From Fibrella aestuarina BUZ 2 (GTDB lineage: Bacteria; Bacteroidota; Bacteroidia; Cytophagales; Spirosomataceae), in assembly GCF_000331105.1 (NCBI RefSeq), contig NC_020054.1, positions 2,264,813 to 2,328,812 on the forward strand: a stretch of DNA of 64,000 nucleotides, read 5' to 3'. Under the pieces are notes generated by a model. That model saw nothing but the letters and a program-made list of their open reading frames with translations. It did not search any database and was not told the DNA's origin. The stretch's first letter is position 1. The number at the start of each line of letters is the position of its first letter. The position numbers and the translations under genes are program-made. This document shows, one piece after another, positions 40,377 to 50,112 of the stretch.

Positions 40377-41594
40377 ATGAAACAACGGCTACTGATTTGG
40401 TTGTTGCTTGCCCCACTTTCTTCAGTTGGACAGACTACCGATACCCTTCAACGTACGCCTCAACTCGACGCGTCGGACCTGGCCAAGCGCTGGTTTGGCA
40501 TTAAACTCGTTCCCGGTAACGATTCGACGTTGTCGAAACCCCAATGGGCGGTGTTGCCCTCGCTCAACTACCAGCCAGCTACCGGCGTGGCCGTCGGCGG
40601 CATTCTGACGACCTCCTTTTACCCGGCTCAGACACCACGTACCCGGCTCTCGACGGCCCATTTGTATGCGGGTTATTCGCAATTTAATCAGGTGCTGGTA
40701 ACGGCTATCAGCAACCTCTGGACGCGCGGTCATCGGTTCAATATTCAGGGCGATTGGCGTTTTTACAATTTCCCGACGACTACCTACGGCTTGGGCAACC
40801 AAACCCAGCTGGCCGACGCCAGTGATCTGGATTACAACCACATCCGGTTCTACCAGATGGCCTACCGGGCCATTGCCCGCGATTACATGATCGGGGTCGG
40901 CTACCTGCTCGATTACCATTTCGACATACAGAATACCAGCCTCAACGGTCAACTCACGGATTATGATCGCTACGGTCGCCAGGTACGTTCCACCTCGTCG
41001 GGGCTGGCCGTGGGGGTGTTGCGTGACCGCCGCGACAACCTGAACAACCCCACCGGCGGCTCTTATTTTCTGGCGCAGTATCGGCACTACGATACGTGGC
41101 TGGGGAGCAATGTCGATTACGACGCCATCTGGCTCGACTACCGCCGCTATGTGCCGCTGGGTGGCCGACTGGAAAAGCAACTGGCTTTCTGGGGCTTCAA
41201 CTGGACGACGTTTGGCAACGGCGTGCCTTACCTCGATCTGCCCAGTACGGGCTGGGACACCTACAACAACAGCGGGCGAGGCTACGCCATGGGGCGTTTC
41301 CGGGGGCCGGCTCTGGTTTACGTCGAAGCCGAATACCGAACCGAACTGACGGCCAATGGGCTGCTGGGCGCGGTGTTATTCGCCAATGCCCAGACGGTGC
41401 ACAACTGGCTTGGCGATCCGCTCAAAACCACGCAGGAAACGGCGGCGCTGCACACGACCAAAATCTGGCCGGGGGTTGGTGGAGGACTTCGGGTGAAGGT
41501 CAACAAAAACGCCCGCACCAATCTGGCCATCGACTACGGCTTTGGTGCGGGCGGTTCGCATGGACTCTATTTCAACCTCAACGAGGTGTTTTAG
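40377..41594 (+). CDS. BamA/Omp85-like outer membrane beta-barrel protein
   Basis: A 405-aa protein with a signal peptide (QRLLIWLLLAPLSSVGQ) and a C-terminal surface-antigen (Omp85) barrel without POTRA domains. Typical features: GVAVGVLRDRRDNLNNPTGG followed by SYFLAQYRHYD (the 'RD.RdN...P..G..' motif), alternating aromatic strands, and a final strand ending NLNEVF with a terminal Phe. Such POTRA-less barrels are common in Bacteroidetes and are used for lipid or protein export of unknown specificity. The start at 40377 is preferred over 40356. Confidence 0.8.
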   Translation: MKQRLLIWLLLAPLSSVGQTTDTLQRTPQLDASDLAKRWFGIKLVPGNDSTLSKPQWAVLPSLNYQPATGVAVGGILTTSFYPAQTPRTRLSTAHLYAGYSQFNQVLVTAISNLWTRGHRFNIQGDWRFYNFPTTTYGLGNQTQLADASDLDYNHIRFYQMAYRAIARDYMIGVGYLLDYHFDIQNTSLNGQLTDYDRYGRQVRSTSSGLAVGVLRDRRDNLNNPTGGSYFLAQYRHYDTWLGSNVDYDAIWLDYRRYVPLGGRLEKQLAFWGFNWTTFGNGVPYLDLPSTGWDTYNNSGRGYAMGRFRGPALVYVEAEYRTELTANGLLGAVLFANAQTVHNWLGDPLKTTQETAALHTTKIWPGVGGGLRVKVNKNARTNLAIDYGFGAGGSHGLYFNLNEVF

Positions 41595-41595
41595 G

Positions 41596-42639
41596 CTACG
41601 AGATTACATTCCAGAGGTGGGCGGGGGCCAGCTTGTTTTTCAGCTTGTGCTCGCCGACGCTCTCGCAGTGGAACGACTCTTTTACTTTTTCATAACAGGC
41701 CTGCGTGATCAGGATCTGGCCCGCTGAGGCCGTCGATTGCAGGCGCGAAGCCGTGTTGACGATGTCGCCGATGACGGTGTAATCGAGGCGGCGCAGGGCT
41801 ACCGAACCAATATTCCCCGAGACAACCTCACCACTGTTGAGGCCAATCGACACTTCGGGCTGGTAGGGTTTGCCCGATAGTTCTTCCTGAATGGCGGCGA
41901 TGTTTGACCGGATGGCCAGACAGGCTTCGATGGCCCGGTCGGTGTGGAATTCGCCCTGGAAAACGGCCATCACGGCGTCGCCCATAAACTTATCGACGTA
42001 CCCACCCTGATTCAGGATTTCCTTCACCATCACATCGAAGTACTTGTTGATCAAGGCAACCACGGTCTCGGGCGTTTCGCGCTCGGCGATGGCCGTAAAC
42101 CCGCAAATGTCGACAAAAACAATGGTGGCGGTGCTGGTTTCACTGGCCGTCAGCGACTGCTCAAACTCCGAGCGAGTCATGAACTTCAGGACGCTCTCAT
42201 CCACGTACATGCGCAGGATGTTGTTCTCTTTCACGGCCTGTAGCGTCTGCCGCAGGTCGTGAACGTGCCGGATGGTCTTCTGCATCGTCAGTTCGAGGTC
42301 TTCGAAGTTGACGGGCTTGCACACGAAATCATAGGCCCCCCGGTTCATGGCTGTCCGGATATTCTCCATGTCGCCGTAGGCCGACACCATCACCGCCTTG
42401 AGGATGGGGTTCAGTTCAGCCAGTTTGGTTAACAGGGTGAGCCCATCCATCTCGGGCATGTTAATATCCGACAACACCACGTCGATGTCGGGGTTACGTT
42501 GAATCTGGGCTATGGCCTCAAGCCCATTCTGAGCAAACGAAAACTCATATTGTTGTTCGCGTATCTGACGGCGGAACTTCTGCTTGATCAGCAGTTCGAG
42601 GTCCGGTTCATCATCAACGACGAGTATTTTAGCTTTCAT
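41596..42639 (-). CDS. Response regulator fused to class III adenylate cyclase
   Basis: A 347-aa signalling protein. The receiver domain (1-125) has the acidic pair in VVDDEPD, phosphoacceptor Asp58 ([10 protein letters not shown]), Ser and Lys in VSAYGD and CKPVN. A helical linker (130-160) precedes a cyclase domain (about 170-345). Metal-binding Asp177 (FVDICGFT) and Asp221 (DKFMGD), Lys217 as purine-recognising residue, [16 protein letters not shown] with Asp, Asn and Arg of the substrate and transition-state site are all present, the pattern of an active adenylate cyclase. It should make cAMP in response to phosphorylation by a histidine kinase elsewhere. Start set at the [11 protein letters not shown] methionine. 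Confidence 0.9.
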   Translation of the reverse strand: MKAKILVVDDEPDLELLIKQKFRRQIREQQYEFSFAQNGLEAIAQIQRNPDIDVVLSDINMPEMDGLTLLTKLAELNPILKAVMVSAYGDMENIRTAMNRGAYDFVCKPVNFEDLELTMQKTIRHVHDLRQTLQAVKENNILRMYVDESVLKFMTRSEFEQSLTASETSTATIVFVDICGFTAIAERETPETVVALINKYFDVMVKEILNQGGYVDKFMGDAVMAVFQGEFHTDRAIEACLAIRSNIAAIQEELSGKPYQPEVSIGLNSGEVVSGNIGSVALRRLDYTVIGDIVNTASRLQSTASAGQILITQACYEKVKESFHCESVGEHKLKNKLAPAHLWNVIS

Positions 42640-42683
42640 GCAGGGTGTATGCTTTGCGTAGCTAAAGTTAGGCATAGCCGTTC

Positions 42684-42766
42684 AAGGTTCAATGGCCGAG
42701 GTTCAAAGTTGTCATTCCGCCTGATGAGCGGCGAAAAACAACGTTAGACCTCGGCCATTGAACCTT
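42684..42766. repeat. 19-bp inverted repeat between htpG and the cyclase gene
   Basis: AAGGTTCAATGGCCGAGGT (42684-42702) and its exact complement (42748-42766) flank a 45-base loop. It shares the AAGGTTCAATGGCC core with the repeat at 31584-31640. Confidence 0.9.
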
Positions 42767-42790
42767 TAACAACTATACACTTGGGTGTGC

Positions 42791-44635
42791 TTACAGCCCG
42801 TCGACCGTGCGCTTCACGAAGGCTGTAAGGCTGGGGCCGGTGAGGCGGTTCTGGGCCAGCAGCGCCAGGTCATAAAGCTGCTGGGTGAGGGTTGTCTGGG
42901 TAGCGCCTTCCGTAGAAAGCAGCTTTTGCGACAGTGGGTGGTTGGCGTTGACCACTACGTTGTACCCACCCGGCAGGCTGCCAAACATGTTGGCCTCGCC
43001 CGACAGCGCCGACATGTCTTTCATCCGCCGCATAAACTCAGGCATCGTGATCGACACCGGCAGCTCATCGGTGGGCAGCGATTCAACGCTCACCGTCAGG
43101 GATTTATCATTGAGGGTTTGCTCGAACAACTCTTTCAGCCGGGTACGTTCCTCTTCCGACAATACACTCTCGCTGGCCACGCCTGAGTCGATCAGTTTGT
43201 CGAGTGTATCGGCGTCGACGCGTTTGAAGGTCGTCTTTTCGAGTTTGTATTCCAGGGCGTTGATGTAGTGCGCGTCGATGATCGTATCCATCAACAGCAC
43301 GTCGTAGCCCCGCCGCTTTGCCGACTCCACGTAGGCGTCCTGCTGGTTGCGGTCGGTGGTGTACAGGAAAACAACCTGCTCGCTCTTGTCGGTCTGGTTG
43401 GCCTGCACGTGTTCGCGGTATTCGTTGAGCGTGAAGTACTTGCCATCGGTGTTTTTCACCAGCGCAAAGTCTTTGGCTTTGTCGTAGAACTTGTCATCGC
43501 TCAGCGAACCGTATTTCACGAAAATGGCGATATCGTCATACTTGGCTTCAAAGCCCGCCCGGTCGTTGACAAACAGCTCGTTGAGCTTGTCGGCCACTTT
43601 ACGGGTGATGTAGCCGTTGATTTTCTTGACGTTGCTATCGGCCTGCAAAAAGCTCCGCGACACGTTGAGCGGAATATCGGGCGAGTCGATTACGCCGTGC
43701 AGCATCATCAGGAAATCAGGCACTACATCCTTCACCTCGTCGGTGATAAACACCTGACGGCTGTAGAGCTGAATTTTCTCCCGCTTCATCTGGAACTTGT
43801 CGCCGTCGAGTTTGGGGAAATACAGCACGCCCGTCAGGTTGAACGGGTAATCGACGTTGAGGTGAATCCAGAAGAGCGGCTCCGGCGACATGGGGTACAA
43901 ATCGCGGTAGAACGACTTATAATCGTCGTCGGTCAGGTCGGCGGGCGATTTGGTCCAGATCGGCGTGGTCGTGTTGATCACCTCGCCGTCAAACTCAACC
44001 GGGATGGGCAGAAACTTGCCGTATTTTTCCAGGATGCCCTTGAGCCGGTATTTGTCCAGAAACTCTTCCGAGTCCTCGGCGATGTGCAGGATGATGTCGG
44101 TGCCCCGGTCGGCGCGCTCGGCTTCGCTCAGTTCATACTCGGTGGAACCGTCGCACACCCAACGCACGGCCTGCGCCCCTGGCTGATACGACTTGGTGAT
44201 GATCTCGACTTCGCGGGCGACCATAAAGGCCGAGTAGAAGCCCAACCCGAAATGGCCAATGATGTTGGTTTCGCCGGCCGTTGCTTTGTCTTTATACTTC
44301 TCGACAAACTCGGTAGCACCCGAGAAGGCAATCTGGTTAATGTATTTCTTGACCTCGTCGGCGGTCATGCCGATACCCCGGTCGCTGATGGTGATGGTTT
44401 TAGCGTCTTTGTCGAAAGCTACCGTAATCTTCAGTTCACCAACCTCCTCGTTGTATTCGCCATAACTGGCTAGTTTTTGCAGCTTCTGACTGGCATCGAC
44501 GGCATTGCTGACCAATTCGCGCAGGAAAATCTCGTGGTCAGAATACAGAAACTTCTTGATGATCGGGAAGATATTCTCCGTGTGAATTGAGATTTGGCCC
44601 CGAGTGGATGCTCCTTTTTCGTGTAGGGTTTCCAT
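42791..44635 (-). CDS. htpG: Chaperone protein HtpG (Hsp90)
   Basis: ATP-dependent chaperone, 614 aa, normal bacterial length. GHKL ATPase motifs are present: LRELVSNAVDAS, ISDRGIGMTADEV, GHFGLGFYSAFMV. The middle domain has SRSFLQADSNVKKINGYITR and LFVNDRAGFEAKYDD; the C-terminal dimerisation domain is shorter than in E. coli, as usual for Bacteroidetes. It folds client proteins in the cytoplasm, particularly under heat or oxidative stress. No CIRCE-like element was seen upstream. Confidence 0.97.
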   Translation of the reverse strand: METLHEKGASTRGQISIHTENIFPIIKKFLYSDHEIFLRELVSNAVDASQKLQKLASYGEYNEEVGELKITVAFDKDAKTITISDRGIGMTADEVKKYINQIAFSGATEFVEKYKDKATAGETNIIGHFGLGFYSAFMVAREVEIITKSYQPGAQAVRWVCDGSTEYELSEAERADRGTDIILHIAEDSEEFLDKYRLKGILEKYGKFLPIPVEFDGEVINTTTPIWTKSPADLTDDDYKSFYRDLYPMSPEPLFWIHLNVDYPFNLTGVLYFPKLDGDKFQMKREKIQLYSRQVFITDEVKDVVPDFLMMLHGVIDSPDIPLNVSRSFLQADSNVKKINGYITRKVADKLNELFVNDRAGFEAKYDDIAIFVKYGSLSDDKFYDKAKDFALVKNTDGKYFTLNEYREHVQANQTDKSEQVVFLYTTDRNQQDAYVESAKRRGYDVLLMDTIIDAHYINALEYKLEKTTFKRVDADTLDKLIDSGVASESVLSEEERTRLKELFEQTLNDKSLTVSVESLPTDELPVSITMPEFMRRMKDMSALSGEANMFGSLPGGYNVVVNANHPLSQKLLSTEGATQTTLTQQLYDLALLAQNRLTGPSLTAFVKRTVDGL

Positions 44636-44775
44636 AGAATGTATGAATCGATTAACAGGCGTACCTCATTGGGATTGACCAAACGTACCTGGCTGGGTAC
44701 GTAGCAACGCTGCCGATGAGGCCTGACAGATGACGTTTGCCTGCCCCGCACCAAAAGCCGTTCCAGACAGAACAA

Positions 44776-44794
44776 GGCTGTCAGATTGACAGCC
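44776..44794. terminator. GGCTGTCA/TGACAGCC hairpin
   Basis: A perfect eight-base stem with a three-base loop, just beyond the stronger terminator at 44798-44824 in the minus direction. May act as a tandem second terminator for the TPR gene. Confidence 0.4.
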
Positions 44795-44797
44795 ATG

Positions 44798-44824
44798 AAA
44801 AACCCCTCACCAACGGGCGAGGGG
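44798..44824 (-). terminator. Rho-independent terminator of the TPR gene
   Basis: Minus strand: CCCCTC stem, ten-base loop, GAGGGG, then five T. It lies 28 bases after the TPR gene stop codon. Confidence 0.75.
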
Positions 44825-44852
44825 CGAACGGAGGATCAGAAAGCTAGGTACG

Positions 44853-46751
44853 TTACGACTTGTTCAGGAAAGCCTGACGGCACAAATCCTGGTAGGAAAG
44901 ATTGGTCTGCCGGGCCTCGCGGTACAGCATATTGAAGCGCTCAACGGTTTGCTGAGGCACCTCCACGCCGTACAGGTCGAGCAGGCGGCTCACTTCATTG
45001 GCAATGGGCTCGGGCGAATTGCCCATGTTGTCCAGTACATACACACTCACCGTTTTCACGTCGCCTTCGGGGGTTTCGAGGGTGAGCGGTATCTCGGTCG
45101 CGCCATTTTGCCAGTTTTTGTCCAGCCGGGCCAGCTTAACCGGCGATAGCACTTCCTGACTGTAGCGGCGTTTGAGCCGTTGATAAGCAGGCGTGTAGTG
45201 AAGTTGGAACGCGTAGGTATACCATTTTTCGGCCGATGACCAGTCGGATGAACCACTCAATTGCTCGTGCAGAAAAGCGATGGCGTAATAGAGAAACCCC
45301 TGGTCGGCCCGGTTAGTGATCAGGTCCTGTCGCAGCCGCTGAATCGCCAGGACCGGCGTGTGGGCCACGTCGCCCAGGTAATCGGCCAGCGTTTGGGTCA
45401 TCACCGCGGCCACACTATCGGCCAAATAGGGCTCCAGAAACGGCTCGATCCGCCGGTTGAATGTTTGGGTAAGCTTGGCTGTCCCAACAGCCGACTGCGC
45501 AAACTGCACAGCCGAGGCCGAGAGTTCTGGGCTCAGTAACGGACTCGCCATCAAAGACGCCGTAAGCGGAGCGGCCGCTGCCAGCTGACTTTGGCGGGGT
45601 GCTGCTACGTCGGCGACAACGGGCTCGATCGGGCGGTCGAGCGGAATAAGGCTATACAAGTCCACCGTTGTGCCGTATACTTCGTTCAACCGACGGCTTT
45701 CGGCGGCGTAGGGTTTTGTTTTGTCGGCCGGATACGCGTCAACAAATACGGTAGCCGTCTGGTAATTGCCATTGGCCAGCTTAAACTCGATGGTGTGGCT
45801 CCGGCGGCCGGCGTTCCGATTTTGCTGAATCCGGTGAATTTCTTCTTTTCCATTGACGCCGGGGACAGCGCCGCGCCCGTAGAGTTGAATCAGCTTGACC
45901 GCGGCGATATGGTTGTGCATCTGCTCCGCGTAGGCATACCATTTTTGTGCTTCGGTGAGATTGGCCGGGGTGCCTAACCCTTTTTCATGGATGTAGCCCA
46001 AGGCGAAGTAAGCGAAGGAGCCAGTTTCTTTCCGAAGACTCTCGGTATAATCCTGAATGGCGGCTTTGTAGAGCTTGCTGCTGATAAACGGATCGTGCTC
46101 AACCGCCTGCTCATAGGCCTCGACCATCGGCTGCGTTTGCTTGGCAGCCCGGTGCAGTTCACTAACAAAGAGGTAGCCTTCCATCTGATCGGGCTGCATT
46201 GTCAGGGCCTTCTGATAGGCGGCGAGGCTTTCCTCAAAACGGCTCTGCATCTGCAAGGCATAGCCAAGCAGCACATAATGCTGTGGGGTTGCTTTGGACG
46301 AAGCGATCAACTCGTTTACCTGTTTTTCGAGCTGCCGGTAGGGCATTACCGCCCGAAGCACGGATATGGTATGGCTCGGCTGAAACAGCCCTTCGGCCAG
46401 CAGGTCGAGACTTTTCAGGTAAGCGCGCAGAGCCTGATCGGTGAGGCCCTGTCCCCAACGGGCATTTCCCAACAGCGTCCAGTAGCAGGCCGATTTCGGC
46501 GCTAGTGCCAGTGCCGCCGAGGCTTCGCGGTGCGCGTCGTCGTACCGTTTGGTCTGGCAGTAAATAGCCGACAGCATCGCGCGCACGTCGGGCTGCGTGC
46601 TATCGGTAGCTGCCAAGGCTTGAAACGAAACGGCCGCACTATCCAGTTGTCGTAAACTGTATTGCTTATAGGCCTTGGTCGTAAGATTCTGCCCTACAAG
46701 TACTTGCGCCTGAGTTGCTATCAACAAGAAGCAAAAGCTGAAAACGCGCAT
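44853..46751 (-). CDS. Exported TPR/Sel1-repeat protein, 632 aa
   Basis: From ATG 46751 there is a signal peptide (RVFSFCFLLIATQAQVLVGQ). The N-terminal third has tetratricopeptide repeats (SLRQLDSAAVSFQALAATDS, KRYDDAHREASAALALAPKS, GNARWGQGLTDQALRAYLKS, SRFEESLAAYQKALTMQPDQ). Further on are Sel1-like units (YIHEKGLGTPANLTEAQKWY; FLHEQLSGSSDWSSAEKWYT) in a partial internal duplication: each half ends in a similar KLANGNYQTATVFVDAYP / LETPEGDVKTVSVYVLDN stretch. Probably a periplasmic scaffold; precise role unknown. Confidence 0.75.
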   Translation of the reverse strand: MRVFSFCFLLIATQAQVLVGQNLTTKAYKQYSLRQLDSAAVSFQALAATDSTQPDVRAMLSAIYCQTKRYDDAHREASAALALAPKSACYWTLLGNARWGQGLTDQALRAYLKSLDLLAEGLFQPSHTISVLRAVMPYRQLEKQVNELIASSKATPQHYVLLGYALQMQSRFEESLAAYQKALTMQPDQMEGYLFVSELHRAAKQTQPMVEAYEQAVEHDPFISSKLYKAAIQDYTESLRKETGSFAYFALGYIHEKGLGTPANLTEAQKWYAYAEQMHNHIAAVKLIQLYGRGAVPGVNGKEEIHRIQQNRNAGRRSHTIEFKLANGNYQTATVFVDAYPADKTKPYAAESRRLNEVYGTTVDLYSLIPLDRPIEPVVADVAAPRQSQLAAAAPLTASLMASPLLSPELSASAVQFAQSAVGTAKLTQTFNRRIEPFLEPYLADSVAAVMTQTLADYLGDVAHTPVLAIQRLRQDLITNRADQGFLYYAIAFLHEQLSGSSDWSSAEKWYTYAFQLHYTPAYQRLKRRYSQEVLSPVKLARLDKNWQNGATEIPLTLETPEGDVKTVSVYVLDNMGNSPEPIANEVSRLLDLYGVEVPQQTVERFNMLYREARQTNLSYQDLCRQAFLNKS

Positions 46752-47305
46752 AAAGAATTCGTTAGCGTAGAGGCTCAAATTTCAAGTACTGAATACGTGT
46801 ATTTACTTAAGTATATACCGTACCTAGTTTTGTTAAAATCAAGTTACATGTACGCTAGTTTATTAGCAAATTTTAGACCAGTTTCTTTGTGAACGGAAAT
46901 GAAACGGGATTATTCGCTAAAGGGTTAATAGACAAACTATTACGGCGATATGGGTCGAGACTTTTTACGTACTGATATGAACATAAATCAGGTTGTATTA
47001 GGTGGCTACAAAATCGAATTTAGTAGCTACTTATTTACTCATGTATAGGATCGGTAAATGAATTTACAGAGTCGCTCCTTTTCTAAGTAATGACCTGACA
47101 TATGTTGTGGTTGGCGACGAAGGACTGAGCTAGTGGCCGGTTCAACTACTTCGCTCGACCTATACCCGGCCAATGCTTACTTTATAGACTGCCTTTATTG
47201 GCGTGGTCACACAAAAAATAGGTAAGCGGTTGCCCTGGGTTGCGCCTAAACGCGGCTGATAACGCCTCGTGCGAACATGAACGAAGCCGGGTACGTTGAT
47301 AGGAT
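46752..47305. other. AT-rich spacer without genes
   Basis: About 550 bases, distinctly more AT-rich than the coding DNA around it, between the divergent TPR and rhodanese genes. A short frame at 46662-46892 is a shadow of the TPR gene start. No RNA gene, repeat or clear promoter pair was recognised; a GGTACGT word lies just before the rhodanese start (47290-47296). Confidence 0.4.
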
Positions 47306-47611
47306 ATGACGACACAGCCGTACACCGATATCGCACTGGGCGATCTGGAAACCTTCCGTCAGCAGCCGGGTGCGCTGGTGGTAGATGTGCGCGATGAGTG
47401 GGAGTTTGAGGAGTTTAACCTCGGCGGCATCAATATACCGCTGGCCGATATACGTACCCGGCGGGCCGAGCTAACTCCCTATGACCCACTGATCGTGCTC
47501 TGTACCAACGGGGTACGGAGCCGGGTAGCCGCCAAAGACCTCTTACGCCACCCCGACTTCAGCCACAAGATGATTTACCACGTGGCCGGTGGTCTGGTCG
47601 ACGCCGAATAG
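47306..47611 (+). CDS. Rhodanese-like sulfurtransferase, 101 aa
   Basis: Single-domain rhodanese. VVDVRDEWEFEEFNLGGINI is the standard N-terminal signature, and the active-site loop is CTNGVRS with Cys66. Such cytoplasmic proteins move sulfane sulfur between carriers. No neighbour suggests a specific pathway. Confidence 0.88.
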   Translation: MTTQPYTDIALGDLETFRQQPGALVVDVRDEWEFEEFNLGGINIPLADIRTRRAELTPYDPLIVLCTNGVRSRVAAKDLLRHPDFSHKMIYHVAGGLVDAE

Positions 47612-47652
47612 CTGTAGCCAGGGTATAAGACGAGTGGGTCGACTCAGTAAGC

Positions 47653-48588
47653 CTAGGTCACGATCACGAACCCCGATTTTGCGGCTTCTTTCTCGACGGG
47701 GGGAACGTAGATCTGCATCAATTCATGCACGTTGATACGAATCATCTGCGAAATCTGATTGAGGGGCAGGTTGTTTCGTTCTATACCAAACGGATCCTGA
47801 ATCTCTTCACCGATAATTTCCAGTCCAACCATGACATACGAAACCGCCATCACGGCCGGGATGGTGAGGTAACCATACTCGTCGACGATGGTGAAGGGCA
47901 TGATGCCGATGTAGAAGAGGATAAAGAGCTTGATGAAAAAGCTGTAGGAGAACGGGATAGGGGTGCTACGAATGCGCTCGCAGATACCGGCTACATCAAG
48001 AAAGACAATGATCAGGTTGTTTAAATTGATAAGCTGGGGATCAGTCAGCAGGCCCTCGCGGTACAACGTCTCGGTCCGCTGCCGCATCTGCGCGACAATC
48101 CCGTTGGGTACGTGGTCGTAGAGGTTCAGCGTGCTTAGCTGGCCCTGGCTACTCTCTTCCAATTCGCCCGCATTGCTGGGCCGATCGTTGCGCAGGTGAT
48201 TTTTCAGGGCAAAGGCGAAATTGGCAATCGCTTTGGTGAAAAACAGGCGGTCGTTGTGGCGTTGCGCCGGCAGCAGGGCACTCATGTAAGCCGCTAGGTT
48301 GCGGCTGTTGTTGACGAGCGTCCCCCAGGTACGTCGGCCCTCGTAGAAACGATCGTAGGCCGTGTTGGTGCGGAACAGGATCAGCAAGCTGAGCAGAATG
48401 CCCATCGTCGACAAGAACTCACTGGGCGTATCTTTCAGGCGGAGGTCAACGAAGCGAATCTCAACGATGGTGATCATGGTGACGTAGGCAAATACCCAAG
48501 CCAATCGCTTCATCAATGAACGGGCAGTAGTGCCGGTGTGGAAGTGCCATATGGCCCGGAACCAGTCGTCTTTCTGGTAAATAATCAT
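47653..48588 (-). CDS. Bestrophin-family (UPF0187) ion channel protein
   Basis: A 311-aa integral membrane protein. Characteristic pieces: DDWFRAIWHFHTGTTARSLM at the N-terminus, LLSLLILFRTNTAYDRFYEG followed by RRTWGTLVNNSRNLAAYMSA, a central FKHLRxD-like loop, PFTIVDEYGYLTIPAVMAV and EIQDPFGIERNNLPLNQISQ near the end. The 'R.N.aydRf.eGR..Wg.lv' and 'eiedPFG.d.nDlpl' phrases are diagnostic for bacterial bestrophins, pentameric channels. Function in the cell unclear. Confidence 0.92.
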   Translation of the reverse strand: MIIYQKDDWFRAIWHFHTGTTARSLMKRLAWVFAYVTMITIVEIRFVDLRLKDTPSEFLSTMGILLSLLILFRTNTAYDRFYEGRRTWGTLVNNSRNLAAYMSALLPAQRHNDRLFFTKAIANFAFALKNHLRNDRPSNAGELEESSQGQLSTLNLYDHVPNGIVAQMRQRTETLYREGLLTDPQLINLNNLIIVFLDVAGICERIRSTPIPFSYSFFIKLFILFYIGIMPFTIVDEYGYLTIPAVMAVSYVMVGLEIIGEEIQDPFGIERNNLPLNQISQMIRINVHELMQIYVPPVEKEAAKSGFVIVT

Positions 48589-48644
48589 ACTAACGGTTGA
48601 GCAGCGGGCGTGAAAATACCCTATACGCCTAACTGCTCAACGGA

Positions 48645-49421
48645 CTAAACTGTTAGCTCGCCCGTGAAGACTCGTTGGGCCGGCCCGATCAAATAGATGT
48701 CGGTAAAACGCCCGTCTGGCTGCGGACTGAACGACACCTGCAAGGCGCCGCCCACCACCCGGATGGCCACCGGGCTTGGCAGGCCGTGGTGCCGATAGGC
48801 GGCCAGTGCCGCCGCCGTTACGCCCGTGCCACACGAATAGGTTTCATCTTCCACGCCCCGCTCATAGGTACGTACCGACAGGCTTCGGCCGCCATCGGCC
48901 AGTTGCGTAAAATTGACGTTGGTACCACCCGGTGCAAAGGCCGCGCTGTACCGAATGGCCCGCCCCTCGGCTACTACATCGTATTCGTCGACGTCATCGA
49001 TAAATTGAACCACGTGGGGCGACCCCGTATTCAGAAACGTGTGGCCGGGCTGAACGTCCATGCCGGCTACGTCGCTCATGTGCAGGTGAACCAGCTCGTT
49101 GCGGACCTCGGCGGTGTGCTCGCCATCGACGGCCAGAAAGCGGGTTGTGCGCTCAAAGAGGCCCAAATCATGTGCAAACCGCACGATGCAACGACCGCCA
49201 TTGCCACACATGCTGCCTTCGGCACCATCCGCATTGAAATACACCATCCGGAAGTCATAGTCGGGGTGGTTTTGCAGCAGGATGAGCCCATCGGCGCCAA
49301 TGCCAAACCGCCGATGGCACAGGTGAGCAATCAACGCCTGATCATGAGCCGGAAAGGTCTGCGCCCGATCGTCGATCAGCACAAAATCGTTGCCGGTTCC
49401 CTGGTATTTGTAGAAAGTCAT
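48645..49421 (-). CDS. dapF: Diaminopimelate epimerase
   Basis: Converts LL- to meso-diaminopimelate for lysine and peptidoglycan synthesis; 258 aa. The two catalytic cysteines are Cys72 (GSMCGNGGRC) and Cys197 (YSCGTGVTAAALA). The substrate-binding N-terminal YQGTGNDFVLIDDR, the FGIGADGLILL motif and GGTNVNF are also present. Cytoplasmic, PLP-independent. Followed (on the other strand's side) by rplS with no shared operon evident. Confidence 0.96.
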   Translation of the reverse strand: MTFYKYQGTGNDFVLIDDRAQTFPAHDQALIAHLCHRRFGIGADGLILLQNHPDYDFRMVYFNADGAEGSMCGNGGRCIVRFAHDLGLFERTTRFLAVDGEHTAEVRNELVHLHMSDVAGMDVQPGHTFLNTGSPHVVQFIDDVDEYDVVAEGRAIRYSAAFAPGGTNVNFTQLADGGRSLSVRTYERGVEDETYSCGTGVTAAALAAYRHHGLPSPVAIRVVGGALQVSFSPQPDGRFTDIYLIGPAQRVFTGELTV

Positions 49422-49550
49422 GAGTGAGAGTATCGTTTGGGTGGAGTTTTGGGTTTTTAGTTTGATGTTCGCGGCCAGTTCAGGTTGAGATCGGCTCTCC
49501 GGTTAACGTTAAACTGGCAACGCCGAGCGGAACACGTCAAACTGAAAACG

Positions 49551-49579
49551 AAAAAAGGCCACTCGTGTGGAGTAGCCTT
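49551..49579 (-). terminator. Rho-independent terminator of rplS
   Basis: Minus strand: GGCTACTC stem, five-base loop, GAGTGGCC (one G-T pair), then six T. Lies 27 bases after the rplS stop codon. Confidence 0.85.
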
Positions 49580-49605
49580 CTTATTGGTATGGGGAAGCGC
49601 AGTGC

Positions 49606-49980
49606 TTATGCGGCTACGGCTTTCTTTACGATGCGCTCCTTAACACGAGCAGCTTTACCCTGACGACCACGGAGGTAGAACAGGCGGGCACGGCGTACTT
49701 TACCGAGGCGCACGACTTCGATTTTATCGACGTTCGGCGACAGCACAGGGAAGATACGCTCAACACCAACACCGTTTGAAATTTTGCGAACCGTGAAGGT
49801 TTCGCCGTTGGTGTTCGGGTTGCGGCGCTGGATAACAGTACCCGTGAAAACCTGGATACGCTCTTTGTTACCTTCGCGGATTTTTACGTGAACATTTACC
49901 GTATCACCGGCGCGGAACACGGGAAGATCGGCCCGCCGTTGGGCGTTGTCGGCTTCCACTAATTTTATCAGATCACTCAT
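49606..49980 (-). CDS. rplS: 50S ribosomal protein L19
   Basis: Ribosomal protein at the 30S-50S interface, 124 aa. [61 protein letters not shown] and [20 protein letters not shown] are the standard L19 blocks in order, with the Ala-rich C-terminal end. The start is the ATG at 49980; an extension to 50211 reads through the divergent promoter region and is rejected. Confidence 0.97.
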   Translation of the reverse strand: MSDLIKLVEADNAQRRADLPVFRAGDTVNVHVKIREGNKERIQVFTGTVIQRRNPNTNGETFTVRKISNGVGVERIFPVLSPNVDKIEVVRLGKVRRARLFYLRGRQGKAARVKERIVKKAVAA

Positions 49981-50023
49981 GACCGTATTGTATATCGTCA
50001 GTAGATTTTTCAGAATCGAGGCG

Positions 50024-50031
50024 CAAAGATA
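50024..50031 (-). promoter_or_regulatory. TATCTTTG -7 element of rplS
   Basis: Exact TAnnTTTG match 44 bases upstream of the rplS start codon. Divergent to the nnr element 24 bases away. Confidence 0.6.
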
Positions 50032-50054
50032 GTATTTTATTCCTTGATAGAAAA

Positions 50055-50062
50055 TAGTTTTG
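50055..50062 (+). promoter_or_regulatory. TAGTTTTG -7 element of nnr
   Basis: Matches TAnnTTTG and lies 51 bases upstream of the chosen nnr start. No convincing TTG -33 box, so moderate confidence. Confidence 0.45.
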
Positions 50063-50112
50063 CCGAATACAGCCTTGCATTGCAGCCAGTTGCCGTAGCT
50101 TTCTGCCTTATT

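Noticed and set aside
46662..46892. 76-codon plus-strand frame at the start of the TPR gene
   Set aside because: Overlaps the signal-peptide region of the TPR gene on the opposite strand and runs into AT-rich spacer; no support.
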